From DASWTL01 sp035575925 (GTDB lineage: Bacteria; Bacteroidota; Bacteroidia; Sphingobacteriales; Sphingobacteriaceae): a DNA stretch of 64,000 nucleotides. Made by a program: the position numbers and the translations under genes. The notes beneath the pieces are model-generated. The model was not told where the DNA came from. It ran no database searches and saw only the letters and a list, made by a program, of their open reading frames with translations. The DNA lies in the NCBI GenBank assembly GCA_035575925.1, contig DATLXK010000062.1:1-64000 (forward strand), written 5' to 3'. Positions 1-8,607 of the stretch are shown piece by piece (positions within the stretch are counted from its first letter, which is position 1; every line of letters starts with the position of its first letter).

Positions 1-1
1 A

Positions 2-124
2 GAACAGGATGCAGTACCAATATCGGCAATCAAAAATAATCAGGATGCAGAATATTCAAATGAAAAATTACAGCTAAATTCGAACGATTACTACACAACT
101 AATTCACAACTTTTGTCCAACTAA
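2..124 (+). CDS. C-terminal tail of an upstream gene (partial, unrecognised)
   Basis: An open frame enters from the left edge and ends at two consecutive TAA codons (122-127). About 40 residues are visible, rich in Asn, Gln and Ser, with no motif I recognise. It is in the same frame as the nuclease remnant that follows directly, so the two stop codons are all that separates them. It may be the true end of an unrelated gene, or part of a rearranged reading frame that once joined the nuclease. Confidence 0.35.
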   Translation, partial: EQDAVPISAIKNNQDAEYSNEKLQLNSNDYYTTNSQLLSN

Positions 125-127
125 TAA

Positions 128-1318
128 GGGGTCGGTACAGAAAAATTATCGCTGGAACTTAAACAGCCTAATTTCTTCAATATACTTAGGATAGAGCACA
201 CTGAAATAAGACATTCAAATTTTATAGCCTGGCTTTTAGATCCAAAAGAAAGTCATGGACTAGGCGAAACTTTAACCAAAAAACTTTTTATTGAATTATT
301 TTTTAATGAAAAATCGACTTCAATAAATGATCATTATTTTAATGAAATAGATTATTCGCAAATAAAAGTATACAGAGAGTGGAACAATATAGACATCTTA
401 TTAAAATGCCCTCTTAAAGACGTTTCCAACGATCAACTTGTTATTTGTATAGAGAATAAAATCAGATCCGTCGATTCAACGGATCAACTGGATAATTATT
501 TTAATAAAGTCAATGAGCTTTTTCCAGATGAGAAGAAGATTTTTGTTTATTTAACTATTTCTGGTGAAAATCCTACGAAGATTGTTCAAAATACAGAGTT
601 TATTAATTTTTCGTATGAATTTTTCGTCAAAACACTTCAACAAATACTTGATATTTATGGAGATAATATCATTCCTAAAGTCAAAACTTATATACTAGAT
701 TATATACAAACCATTAAAAGAAACTATATGGACACTGATGATACCATTCTATACGCCAGGCAAATTTATAACGAAAATAAAGTGCTTTTTGATTTTGTCA
801 TGAGCAAGGGTATAGAGAATAAATTCTCTCATGTAGCCAAGCAATTTTGTGAAGAAATGGACTTGAAACTGTTATGCTCTAAAGAAACCTGGTTTTCTTT
901 CATCCCTTCTATATGGTCTGAACCTTTAGACAAAATTAAAGTTGCTGACCCAACTAGCAGAGGGCTAGGCTATCCCATGTCATTTGAGTTTACCAAGTGG
1001 AAAGACAATCTATATTTAACTTTAGTGATTCATCCATTTTTGGATCAAGAATTCCGAAAGAAATTCGTGGATACCATTAAATCTGTAACCACCTTGAAAC
1101 CCAGGAATTTAAAAGCTATTGATAAAATTTTACAGAATGATAAGGATGCAAAATGGACTACTGTTCACAGTGGGAAGAAAGAGATAGACGATTGGACTAA
1201 TGTGGAGCTTATTAGTCAAGGCTGTAAAGATATCTATGATTTAAAAAAGGACGCCGTTTTAAATGATATTGTAGTTAAGACTCCTGAAAAACTGGGTAAT
1301 TTAATGTCCACTGTGTAA
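128..1318 (+). pseudogene. PD-(D/E)XK nuclease family protein, 5' end missing
   Basis: The frame is open from 128 to the TAA at 1316-1318 (about 396 codons) and reads as a PD-(D/E)XK nuclease of the PDDEXK_4 type. Near its start is the family signature ending IRHSNFIAWLLDP. The catalytic core is visible: Asp in NIDILL (codon 391), Glu and Lys in IENK (452 and 458) and Gln in DQLDNY (485). However, no ATG, GTG or TTG occurs in frame before the ATG at 728, which lies beyond the whole catalytic core. Two stop codons at 122-127 close the frame upstream. I infer that the 5' end was lost in a rearrangement, so the gene is probably dead. If only the ATG at 728 is used, a 196-residue C-terminal piece of unknown function results. 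Such nucleases often sit in defence or accessory islands, which fits the neighbours. Confidence 0.6.
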
Positions 1319-1386
1319 GGATCTCAGTAAATAATTATGACCTGAAATAATGAGATGAAATATACTATTTGCACTCAAAAAACACT

Positions 1387-3360
1387 ATGTCAACAAAAAG
1401 CTTTGTTTGTCCTGCCACCACGGCCAAAATTTACCTCACTAAAACCCGCTTCCAAATCGGGATGGAATGCCCAACCAAGCTCTTTTACCATTTAAATCCG
1501 GATAAATATCCCAATCAAAAATTAGATGACCCTTTCTTAGAGGCGCTGGCAAAAGGAGGATTTCAGGTTGGTGCTTTGGCGAGAGCCTACTATCCCGGGG
1601 GTATACTCATAAGTGAAGAGTCAAATAAGGCTGCGTCAGAAAAAACCAAAGAGCTTCTCAAACAGGAAAACTGTGTTCTGTTCGAAGCGGCCATTGAGAC
1701 GGGCTCGTTTCTTATACGGGTGGATATTCTTGTAAAAAGAGGGAACTCAATTGAGCTTATTGAAGTTAAAGCAAAATCTTTTCATACCGATTCAGATTCG
1801 TTTCTGACGGCAAAGGGAGAAATTAGTTCAGGCTGGCGACCTTATCTTACTGATGTTGCTTTCCAGCAAATGGTGTTGCGAAAGGCCTACCCTGAGGCGA
1901 CAATTAATTGTTTTCTGATGCTTGCTGACAAAAGCAAAATAGCAACGGTAGACGGGTTGAACCAACGCTTTAAGGTAGTACATGAAAACGGGCGCACGGT
2001 AGTTAAAGCACCAGAGTTTTTATCGGCAGATGAGCTCGGTGAAAGGATATTAATCAGGATACCGGTTAATGGTGAAATTGCCATGCTGCACGAAGATGAA
2101 TTTCAAAGTGGGGAAGATGTATATACCCTGGCATCTTTTGCGGAGAGCTTAGCCTCAGATCTAGCTACCAATAAAAAACGCTACAACGGCATCGGAAAGC
2201 ATTGTAACAAATGTGAATTTCAAACTCAGGATGAGAAGTTTCTTTCCGGATTCCACGAATGCTGGAAAGATCAAACTGGCTTGACAGCCGAGCAACTTAA
2301 ACAGCCTTTATTGTTTGAATTATGGCGGGGAAATTTGGGATCGAAAGATATCATGGGAGCACTGCTTAACCGCCGGGATTATTTTCTGAAAAACTTTCGG
2401 GAGGATGACTATTCGCCGAAGACAATAAGGGAAACCGAGGGCTTCTCCCCGACTGATCGCAGAAACCTGCAGGTTGCAAAATCATCTACTGCCGATTACT
2501 CGCCAGCTTATGATGAGGATTTTCTGAGGGACAGCTTCGCGTCCTTCACCTATCCGCTTCACTTCATTGATTTTGAAACCACCGCCCTTGCTATACCCAT
2601 GTACCGAGGACGAAGGCCTTACGAGCAAATTGCGTTTCAATTTTCCCATCATCAGGTGGAGCAAGACGGAAGCATCCGGCATCAAACGCAATGGCTGAAT
2701 GATCAGGTTGGTGTTTTCCCCAATTTTGAATTTGTCAGGGAGCTGAAAAAAGCATTGGAGAATGATAACGGTACGATTTTCAGATACCACAATCATGAGA
2801 ATACTATTTTAAATACTATTCTGGATCAACTACAGGTAAGTTCAGAACGCGACAGAGATGATCTGTGCGACTTTATCCGCTCCATCACACACTATAAGAC
2901 TGAACGAACCGGAAGTCGCGATATGGTTGACCTATATCAACTAGTTATCAAAGGCTTCTACCATCCGGCGATGAAAGGTTCCAATTCCATCAAGGCCGTG
3001 TTACCGGCCATGCTCGAATGTTCAGGTTTTTTACAAGGCAAATATTCTGTTCCGTGTTATGGCACCAGGGAAATTCCAAGTTTGAATTTTAAAGACCACA
3101 CCTGGCTGTTAAAAAATCCTGGCGGCAAGTGGATCAGCCCTTATAAAACGCTCCCTCCTATTTTTGAAGGTATTGATTCCGAAGAATTGGATGCTTTTTG
3201 TGTTGAAGATGGAGAAGAATTAGCAGATGGCGGCGCCGCGATGATGATGTATGCAAAAATGCAGTTCACGGAAATGACTCCGGGAGAAAGACTGCGCTAT
3301 CATAAGGCCTTACTTCGGTATTTGCGAATTGGATACCCTGGCTATGGTGATGATTTATGA
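1387..3360 (+). CDS. DUF2779 protein: RecB/Cas4-like nuclease fused to an RNase H-fold exonuclease-like domain
   Basis: A 657-residue protein. The N-terminal half resembles RecB/Cas4-type PD-(D/E)XK nucleases: a Cys at about 28 (ECPTKLFY), Asp113, the pair Glu126-x-Lys128 (IEVKAKS) and a following QQM helix. A Cys cluster near 275-295 (CNKCEF, then HECW) could, with Cys28, hold an iron-sulfur cluster as in Cas4 and AddB. The C-terminal half is DUF2779, with Asp395-x-Glu397 (HFIDFET), a later RYHNHE and MVDLYQL, a pattern like DEDD exonucleases of the YprB type. The start is the ATG at 1387; an in-frame TTG at 1369 adds six residues and is less likely. The domain reading is mine; the biological role of DUF2779 proteins is not established. 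It lies between a broken nuclease gene and a GIY-YIG gene, suggesting an accessory or defence context. Confidence 0.75.
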   Translation: MSTKSFVCPATTAKIYLTKTRFQIGMECPTKLFYHLNPDKYPNQKLDDPFLEALAKGGFQVGALARAYYPGGILISEESNKAASEKTKELLKQENCVLFEAAIETGSFLIRVDILVKRGNSIELIEVKAKSFHTDSDSFLTAKGEISSGWRPYLTDVAFQQMVLRKAYPEATINCFLMLADKSKIATVDGLNQRFKVVHENGRTVVKAPEFLSADELGERILIRIPVNGEIAMLHEDEFQSGEDVYTLASFAESLASDLATNKKRYNGIGKHCNKCEFQTQDEKFLSGFHECWKDQTGLTAEQLKQPLLFELWRGNLGSKDIMGALLNRRDYFLKNFREDDYSPKTIRETEGFSPTDRRNLQVAKSSTADYSPAYDEDFLRDSFASFTYPLHFIDFETTALAIPMYRGRRPYEQIAFQFSHHQVEQDGSIRHQTQWLNDQVGVFPNFEFVRELKKALENDNGTIFRYHNHENTILNTILDQLQVSSERDRDDLCDFIRSITHYKTERTGSRDMVDLYQLVIKGFYHPAMKGSNSIKAVLPAMLECSGFLQGKYSVPCYGTREIPSLNFKDHTWLLKNPGGKWISPYKTLPPIFEGIDSEELDAFCVEDGEELADGGAAMMMYAKMQFTEMTPGERLRYHKALLRYLRIGYPGYGDDL

Positions 3361-3418
3361 GGGGTGGAAGGAGTATTTGTTTGGGGGAAAGTCGCCACTT
3401 AAACCATCGGGCGATTGA

Positions 3419-3880
3419 TCATAAATAATTACATTCCTTTAGGCTGCCCTTAAAATCGTATTTAGCTCGTTTACCTTTAGTATTATACATCCGGTCAAAA
3501 AGAGGCTCATACTTGATTTGCACAATTCGTTCAATTGCCTTTTTTGCATTTTCGATATTCGGCTTCGATATTTTATCAATTATAAGAAAATAGGCTGTCA
3601 AGCCAGATTTAAAATTTTCACTAAAAAACTGAGCCCAAGCCTCAGCTTTATTGTTCGCCCCAATCTCCTTGTGACTTTTTAGTCGCGAGTTAATGCAGTT
3701 GCCCTTACCGACATACAAAACCCTCCCCTGGTCATCAATTAAGGCATACACTCCAGGTTTATTAGGCAGAAGTATCTTTTGTTTTCTAACGTCGTCTAGT
3801 GGGAAACTAGGCCAATGACCCTGGATATCTAATGTCCGAGGGTCGGATATAATTTCTAATAATTGATCTATGTCTGCCAC
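3419..3880 (-). CDS. GIY-YIG nuclease family protein
   Basis: A 153-residue protein whose middle carries a GIY-YIG signature in variant form: GVYALID at about 43-49 and VLYVGKG at about 54-60, followed by the conserved Arg/His stretch (SRLKSHK). The GIY-YIG fold is a metal-dependent endonuclease domain found in UvrC, homing enzymes and restriction enzymes; small single-domain members such as this mostly lack an assigned function. The frame begins with GTG at 3878-3880, with no in-frame ATG before the motif. No partner gene is coupled to it. It faces the two upstream nuclease genes and shares the accessory strip with a methyltransferase remnant, so a restriction-type past is possible but unproven. 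Confidence 0.7.
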   Translation of the reverse strand: MADIDQLLEIISDPRTLDIQGHWPSFPLDDVRKQKILLPNKPGVYALIDDQGRVLYVGKGNCINSRLKSHKEIGANNKAEAWAQFFSENFKSGLTAYFLIIDKISKPNIENAKKAIERIVQIKYEPLFDRMYNTKGKRAKYDFKGSLKECNYL

Positions 3881-3994
3881 AGCTTTTGTTGTTTATTTCT
3901 AAGTTACAAGTTAAATTGGAGTTAGAGACATTTACTAGCGATAGAGCCCATGAGCTGGTATATTTTAACAGGTTGTACTGAATGAAACCCTTAA

Positions 3995-4225
3995 TTAATC
4001 ACTGTTTACAGCTTTTATGTCAGATCCGATAAAATTAAACCTCAATGATTCACATGCACTCATAACAGAGTAGCTTCCTGCACATGGATCAAGAACATAG
4101 CCGCCTTCTGGCACTACGGCATTAATTAGATTCTTTTGTAACTCTAATGGTTTTTGATGAGGATGAGCTTATCCAACCACCTTCTCGCTCCACACATCCG
4201 GTATGTTATGCCTGATGCCCGCAAC
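3995..4225 (-). pseudogene. C-terminal remnant of a site-specific DNA methyltransferase
   Basis: Read on the minus strand, the frame contains HNIPDVWSEKVVG, a TAA stop (4169-4171), then AHPHQKPLEL and, further on, VLDPCAGS and FIGSDI before a stop at 3995-3997. This is the classic C-terminal order of DNA N4-cytosine/N6-adenine methyltransferases: the HPxQKP motif, then the AdoMet-binding DPxxGS motif. The sense continues smoothly across the TAA, so it probably arose from CAA (Gln). Another in-frame TAA precedes the start, and only about ten bases separate it from the rfbC stop. The N-terminal part and the catalytic DPPY/NPPY box are absent. This is therefore a dead fragment, likely left by a lost restriction-modification system. 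Confidence 0.75.
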
Positions 4226-4235
4226 TTATTTGGGA

Positions 4236-4787
4236 TTATTTAAACGGACTCTCAAAATCTGTGAATAATGGCAGCAACTCATCCTTTTCTGAAAGAATAA
4301 TTTCAGGCTCACTCATCTCCCAATTAATTCCAAGTTCCGGATCGTTCCACAAAACGCCAATTTCGGATGATTTATCATACAGATTGGTCACTTTATATGT
4401 GAAAATGGTTTTATTCTCCAGGGTAATAAAGCCGTGTAAAAAACCCGGCGGAACCCAAAACATCAATTGATTTTCTCCGGAAAGCTCTACTGTAAACGAC
4501 TGTGCATACGTTGGAGAATTCTTTCGTATATCAACGGCAACATCCAATACTTTTCCTTGTATTACGCGTAGCAATTTCCCCTGGGCAAATGGGTCAGCCT
4601 GGGCATGCAATCCTCTAAGCGTACCTTTTTGAGATAACGATTGGTTATCCTGAACAAAATCTGCGTTAATGCCGGCATCTTTAAAAAGCTTATGATTATA
4701 GCTTTCATAAAAATACCCCCGGTTATCGTTCCATATTTTTGGCTCAATAATTAACAGATCTTTTATTGGGGTTTCTATAAATGTCAT
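4236..4787 (-). CDS. rfbC: dTDP-4-dehydrorhamnose 3,5-epimerase
   Basis: A 183-residue cupin-type epimerase that converts dTDP-4-keto-6-deoxyglucose to dTDP-4-keto-L-rhamnose, a step in rhamnose synthesis for surface polysaccharide. The RmlC signature is clear: NRGYFYESYN near 22-31, NADFVQDNQSLS, then GTLRGLHAQ with the catalytic His at about 61. VIQGKVLDVAVDIR and the C-terminal PPGFLHGF follow. The length fits the family. The start ATG overlaps the last base of the DUF4286 stop (TAATG), so the two are probably translated together. The other rhamnose genes (rfbA, rfbB, rfbD) are not in the window. Confidence 0.93.
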   Translation of the reverse strand: MTFIETPIKDLLIIEPKIWNDNRGYFYESYNHKLFKDAGINADFVQDNQSLSQKGTLRGLHAQADPFAQGKLLRVIQGKVLDVAVDIRKNSPTYAQSFTVELSGENQLMFWVPPGFLHGFITLENKTIFTYKVTNLYDKSSEIGVLWNDPELGINWEMSEPEIILSEKDELLPLFTDFESPFK

Positions 4788-5089
4788 TAGTCAGTAAATT
4801 CCATGATAGTTTTAAAGGATACTAATTTATTCTCGAATTGAGTTTGAAGTTTGTTCAATAGTACGTTTTCGAATTCCAGTCTGTATTGATCATACATCGC
4901 TTTAGACTCTGCAATGTATTGGATGCAATAGGTAATACCTTCGTTTGGCGATTCCAATACTTTTAACAGCCTGTGCGATACAAACTGCCCCTTCGTCATT
5001 ACCTCCGGAATATGAACGCTGTTAATCCAATTCAGCCATTCCTGCTCAATTCCCTCGTCAATAATAACCGTGATATTATACAGTATCAT
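4787..5089 (-). CDS. DUF4286 family protein
   Basis: A small soluble protein of 100 residues that begins MILYNITVIIDEGIE and contains WLNWINSVHIPEVM, which I recognise as the DUF4286 family common in Bacteroidota. It probably adopts a ferredoxin-like alpha/beta fold, but no function is established. It is the first gene of a two-gene unit with rfbC, overlapping it by one base. A TTTG-N19-TATCTTTG promoter ends only a few bases before its ATG, so the transcript may be nearly leaderless. Confidence 0.8.
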   Translation of the reverse strand: MILYNITVIIDEGIEQEWLNWINSVHIPEVMTKGQFVSHRLLKVLESPNEGITYCIQYIAESKAMYDQYRLEFENVLLNKLQTQFENKLVSFKTIMEFTD

Positions 5090-5093
5090 TTCG

Positions 5094-5124
5094 CAAAGAT
5101 AAGCTTCATAAATATAGCTCCAAA
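5094..5124 (-). promoter_or_regulatory. Bacteroidota-type promoter for DUF4286-rfbC
   Basis: On the minus strand, TTTG (5121-5124) is followed after 19 bases by TATCTTTG (5094-5101), matching the Bacteroidota sigma factor consensus of a TTTG -33 element and a TAnnTTTG -7 element. The -7 box ends four bases before the ATG at 5089, so the predicted transcription start lies at or next to the start codon. Confidence 0.6.
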
Positions 5125-5134
5125 AGCCGTTTTA

Positions 5135-6946
5135 TTAACTCGTTTTATCGCCCCGAAGATGCCGGAAACGCTTTCTTGCATCAATCACATGTAAGCTGCC
5201 CGGAAAATCGGTAATTATTTTTTCGTAAAGTTCTTTGGCTTTATCAGGTTGCCGGAGTTTATGTTCGAAAATATCACCAAGCATAAATAGTGCGTCATCT
5301 CCCCATAAATCATTTGAAAACTTAGCCGTGATTTGTTGCAAATGAATAATTGCTTGATTGAAATCACCTTTTTTTATAAATATCCTGGCACGTGTCATAA
5401 GTATATCGTCGCCAAGTGAATTTCCCGGGTGCATCACATCAATACTGTCGAGTTTTCGGAGGGCCGCATCCGGGTTGTTATTAAATATAAGAAGATCTGT
5501 TTGCGCGTACATTTTTAACGCCGCAGTGTCTGTTTCTTTCTGTAAATTATCAGCAATAAGCAGGCTTAAGTTTAACGCGTCATTCGCTATGAGCTGTGAT
5601 GTGGAACTTTTTAATACGTCTAATTGCGCCTTTGCCCAGGTAAGATCTCCCTGAAAGTACGAAAGTTTTGCATTTCTATATTTTGCTTCCTGCCCCAGGG
5701 GCTCATTGGCAAACTGCTTTTCTACTTGCCCGTAAATAAGGTTTGCTTCCCATACTTCGCCAGTTAAAATGTATATATCTCCAAGCTCTAATTTCGACTG
5801 ACCGATTACATCAGGAGCAAGGCCGCCAAATTGCAGCAATTCTTCCAATAACTTTTCCGCCTCCGTTGGTTTATTGAGATAAAAAGCCTGGAGATTGGCA
5901 AGCTTACGCATGGCAAAAACCGTACGCTGGCTTTTTCCAAATTCCTGAATCAGCGATTTATAATCATTTTCAAGCGTAACCAGATCAGATTTAGTGTATT
6001 TTCCCGATGTAACCAACTTGCTTTTTGCCCCAATGATCTCCACTTTTGCCAGAATATAAAATCTGCCATCACTGCCCTTTTTTACCAGGTAATTTAAAGC
6101 ATCAATAGCCTGTTCGTAAGCCTGATTGCTAATTAATAACCTGGAAAGATCATATACGCGGTCGCCCTCTTCTTTCAGTCGTTTATCCAGTGCTATCGTC
6201 TGGCGCAAGGCCATGTCAAAATCTTTCAATTGAACATACTGCCAGGTAAGCATCTCTGCTAAACCCACATTTTGAGGAACTTTTTGCAATCGTCTGAGTA
6301 TAGCTGTTTTTAATAACTCATAATCCGCATTCTCCTCAAACACCCCGCTCATTACATTTTGAGCGTTTAAAATAATTTCCGGCGAATCCATAATTACATC
6401 CAGGTACTCATAAATCAGCATGGCTTTATCCTTGCGGAACCTGTATAACGCTAAAAGATCAAAAGAAAACGCCTTTTCGTTGTTAAGAACCTTTCTTCCA
6501 GCCATAAACGTTTTTATAGCAAAATCATAAGCTTCAGCCCGGTAAAAATTTGAGCCCAGATCCCGGATAGCAAACTCATCTTTCGGCAGGTTTCTCACCA
6601 GGTTGTTATACCATTCATTGGCTTTTTCTGCCTGGCCGCGCTCCTGTAAAATACGTCCCATATCAATGGTGTACATATAGGTTTCGGGATGTGATTTTAT
6701 CAGTTTTTTTACCAGGGTTTCAGCATCGTCATATTTCTTAAGCCTGAGCAGGCTTGTAAAGTATGGGTCGTAAAAGTTAGTATTTGTGGATTTATCAAAT
6801 AGCTTTTTGTATAGAACAGCGGATTTCTCATAATCTCCGTTTTGGTAATATTGCATAGCAAGAACTTCATCGCTATTAATCAGCTGGGCTGAACAATAAT
6901 TCGTTAAAAGAAAAAATAATACTATGAATAGATTACACCGCATCAT
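5135..6946 (-). CDS. Secreted tetratricopeptide-repeat protein
   Basis: A 603-residue protein with an N-terminal signal peptide (hydrophobic residues 5-20, then CSAQ), so it is periplasmic or outer-membrane associated. The rest is a series of helical TPR units: for example QYYQNGDYEKSAVLYKKLF near 32, GRILQERGQAEKANEWYNN near 95, and a C-terminal set including KGDFNQAIIHLQQI near 530. TPR arrays bind other proteins; no enzymatic motif is present. It stands alone, with a gap of about 130 bases to the next gene upstream. Similar long TPR proteins are common in Bacteroidota and are usually of unknown function. Confidence 0.7.
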   Translation of the reverse strand: MMRCNLFIVLFFLLTNYCSAQLINSDEVLAMQYYQNGDYEKSAVLYKKLFDKSTNTNFYDPYFTSLLRLKKYDDAETLVKKLIKSHPETYMYTIDMGRILQERGQAEKANEWYNNLVRNLPKDEFAIRDLGSNFYRAEAYDFAIKTFMAGRKVLNNEKAFSFDLLALYRFRKDKAMLIYEYLDVIMDSPEIILNAQNVMSGVFEENADYELLKTAILRRLQKVPQNVGLAEMLTWQYVQLKDFDMALRQTIALDKRLKEEGDRVYDLSRLLISNQAYEQAIDALNYLVKKGSDGRFYILAKVEIIGAKSKLVTSGKYTKSDLVTLENDYKSLIQEFGKSQRTVFAMRKLANLQAFYLNKPTEAEKLLEELLQFGGLAPDVIGQSKLELGDIYILTGEVWEANLIYGQVEKQFANEPLGQEAKYRNAKLSYFQGDLTWAKAQLDVLKSSTSQLIANDALNLSLLIADNLQKETDTAALKMYAQTDLLIFNNNPDAALRKLDSIDVMHPGNSLGDDILMTRARIFIKKGDFNQAIIHLQQITAKFSNDLWGDDALFMLGDIFEHKLRQPDKAKELYEKIITDFPGSLHVIDARKRFRHLRGDKTS

Positions 6947-7079
6947 GTTAAGGCAGCAGAATTATATGTGAAAGTAGATAAACGCTTTATTATGCCTTTT
7001 CTGTGTGCCAATCACAATATCTTTTACAGACACGCATGGAGCGACTGATATTGATATAGAATAAGAAGAGGCTGAGCTG

Positions 7080-7661
7080 TTAAAAATAGATATCAATATA
7101 ATCAGTTAACATTCCGCCCTCGCAGTTTATCATGTCCTGCAAGCGCCAGTATTTCCTGGTACCGGTAGCTTTAAAAATTTTCCGGCCGGTTCTTACACAA
7201 GGCTTACCTGAATTAATCGTAGTAATTTTCGATTCGATAGTGCCTTCAAACTCCAGTTCTGAAGCATTGACTGGTTTTATTTTGCCGTTTATTCTGAGAT
7301 AATTCTCGCTGTTTTTTTTATCAATCTGCTGACCTGTTATTTTATACCATCCATCCTCTGCCTCAGTGATGTTCACGCTACCGGGGACATCCCAACTTAT
7401 CCATTGCAGGGTTAAGGCATGTTTTCCCGGGATCTTCGGATAATTAGAAGACACAGGTGGCAGTGTAGTGATTTGTGAAACTGTATCTGTTTTTAAAGAA
7501 GTGGTATCTGTTTTTGTCAGCAATTGTTTCAGGCTATCGTTTTCCTGTTTCAATTTAAAATTTTCTGCACGTAATTGTTGTTCTGATGTATTTCCCGTTT
7601 TTTTATTACAAGCCAAAAGACATAGAAAACAGGCTATTAAAAGCAATAAATAAGTTTTCAT
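7080..7661 (-). CDS. Putative lipoprotein with coiled-coil N-terminus
   Basis: A 193-residue protein with a lipoprotein signal (MKTYLLLLIACFLCLLACNK, lipobox LLAC, Cys18). A short coiled coil (LRAENFKLKQENDSLKQLL) follows, then a Ser/Thr-rich linker and a beta-rich C-terminal domain of about 110 residues starting near HALTLQWISWDVPG. Two Cys in that domain (about 153 and 181) could form a disulfide. I do not recognise the domain. It is 11 bases downstream of the UbiA-like gene on the same strand, so the two are probably co-transcribed. Confidence 0.6.
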   Translation of the reverse strand: MKTYLLLLIACFLCLLACNKKTGNTSEQQLRAENFKLKQENDSLKQLLTKTDTTSLKTDTVSQITTLPPVSSNYPKIPGKHALTLQWISWDVPGSVNITEAEDGWYKITGQQIDKKNSENYLRINGKIKPVNASELEFEGTIESKITTINSGKPCVRTGRKIFKATGTRKYWRLQDMINCEGGMLTDYIDIYF

Positions 7662-7672
7662 GGTAGTTACCT

Positions 7673-8554
7673 TTAAAGTTTATTTAATAGAAAATCAAAA
7701 GTGAATAAGAGAACGAATTGTAAGATCATAACCCCGTCCAGGTAAAAGAAATAATAATATTCGTTCTTGTTCCAGTTAGATTTAAAGATCAGCCAGCCTG
7801 CGAGAATTGCGGTTAACGTGAGAGCAATAAAATCAGCATTGATACTATCCGTAAAGAGAAAAAGCATGGCTACATAAGCCCCCAACAAAACCTGGCAGAA
7901 TAAATAAGCGGCTTTTTCACCAAGTAAAACCGGAATAGTTTTAAGCTCATTGCTTTTATCCTGGAACAGGTCACGAATATCAAAAGGAATGGTGATGGCT
8001 GCTATTAACAAAAAACGCTTGGCTATTAATAAAATGCTTTCGCGTGAGGTGACAAGTACAGTATTGTTTTCCAACTCCAGTATGGGAAGAAGTACTACGC
8101 TCAGAGACCAGACAAATGCGATAAGAAATAATTTAATTCCGGGTATATTTCTTAATCCGAATTTTTTATCGCCGATGCTGAAAATGGGCAGGTTATAAGT
8201 TATAGAAACTATGGCCAGGAATACAACCAGGATTTTAGAGGTGGCAGACAAAAACAGAAAGAGCGGGATTATAGCTAAGACTACGATAATGGTACTTGTT
8301 ATCATCAGCCTGTAGTGCGAGAACGTCCACCTTACCCTCCGGAAAGGAGACCGCTTGGGATCCGCGGGTTTGGAAAGTAGAGCGCTAAAATTATATAATG
8401 CAAGGGTGGACGCAAATAAAAGGCCGAGCACATGCTTTTCTGGTTTGGCATGTAGTAAATGGTACGTCACCAGGCCTTGTGCAACTGCACATAACGCTAT
8501 AAATATATTACTGAATAAGAGAAAATCGAGGCAATGCCTGACGGAATTCTTCAT
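7673..8554 (-). CDS. UbiA-like prenyltransferase family membrane protein
   Basis: A 293-residue integral membrane protein with about eight hydrophobic segments. The layout matches UbiA-type prenyltransferases: a cytoplasmic loop near 50-75 (LYNFSALLSKPADPKRSP) sits where the first Asp-rich motif (NxxxDxxxD) should be. The second motif is well kept as IPFDIRDLFQDKSNELKTIP near 190-210. The first motif is degenerate, so enzymatic activity is uncertain. The substrate is not readable from sequence. The start is the ATG at 8552-8554. A copy of the 3' end of the metallophosphoesterase gene lies 16 bases upstream, suggesting that this gene once followed that gene directly in an operon. Confidence 0.65.
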   Translation of the reverse strand: MKNSVRHCLDFLLFSNIFIALCAVAQGLVTYHLLHAKPEKHVLGLLFASTLALYNFSALLSKPADPKRSPFRRVRWTFSHYRLMITSTIIVVLAIIPLFLFLSATSKILVVFLAIVSITYNLPIFSIGDKKFGLRNIPGIKLFLIAFVWSLSVVLLPILELENNTVLVTSRESILLIAKRFLLIAAITIPFDIRDLFQDKSNELKTIPVLLGEKAAYLFCQVLLGAYVAMLFLFTDSINADFIALTLTAILAGWLIFKSNWNKNEYYYFFYLDGVMILQFVLLFTFDFLLNKL

Positions 8555-8569
8555 AGTTGCAGAAACAGG

Positions 8570-8607
8570 TTATCCCCGCTTCAACTCAAATATCGTTATT
8601 TCAGGGA
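8570..8607. repeat. 38-bp direct repeat, left copy
   Basis: These 38 bases are identical, in the same orientation, to 10207-10244. The right copy is the last 38 bases of the metallophosphoesterase gene, beginning exactly with its stop codon. This left copy would encode the same C-terminal tail (PEITIFELKRG and stop), but the sequence beyond it is unrelated to that protein. The two copies bound a 1.6-kb island. Confidence 0.9.
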
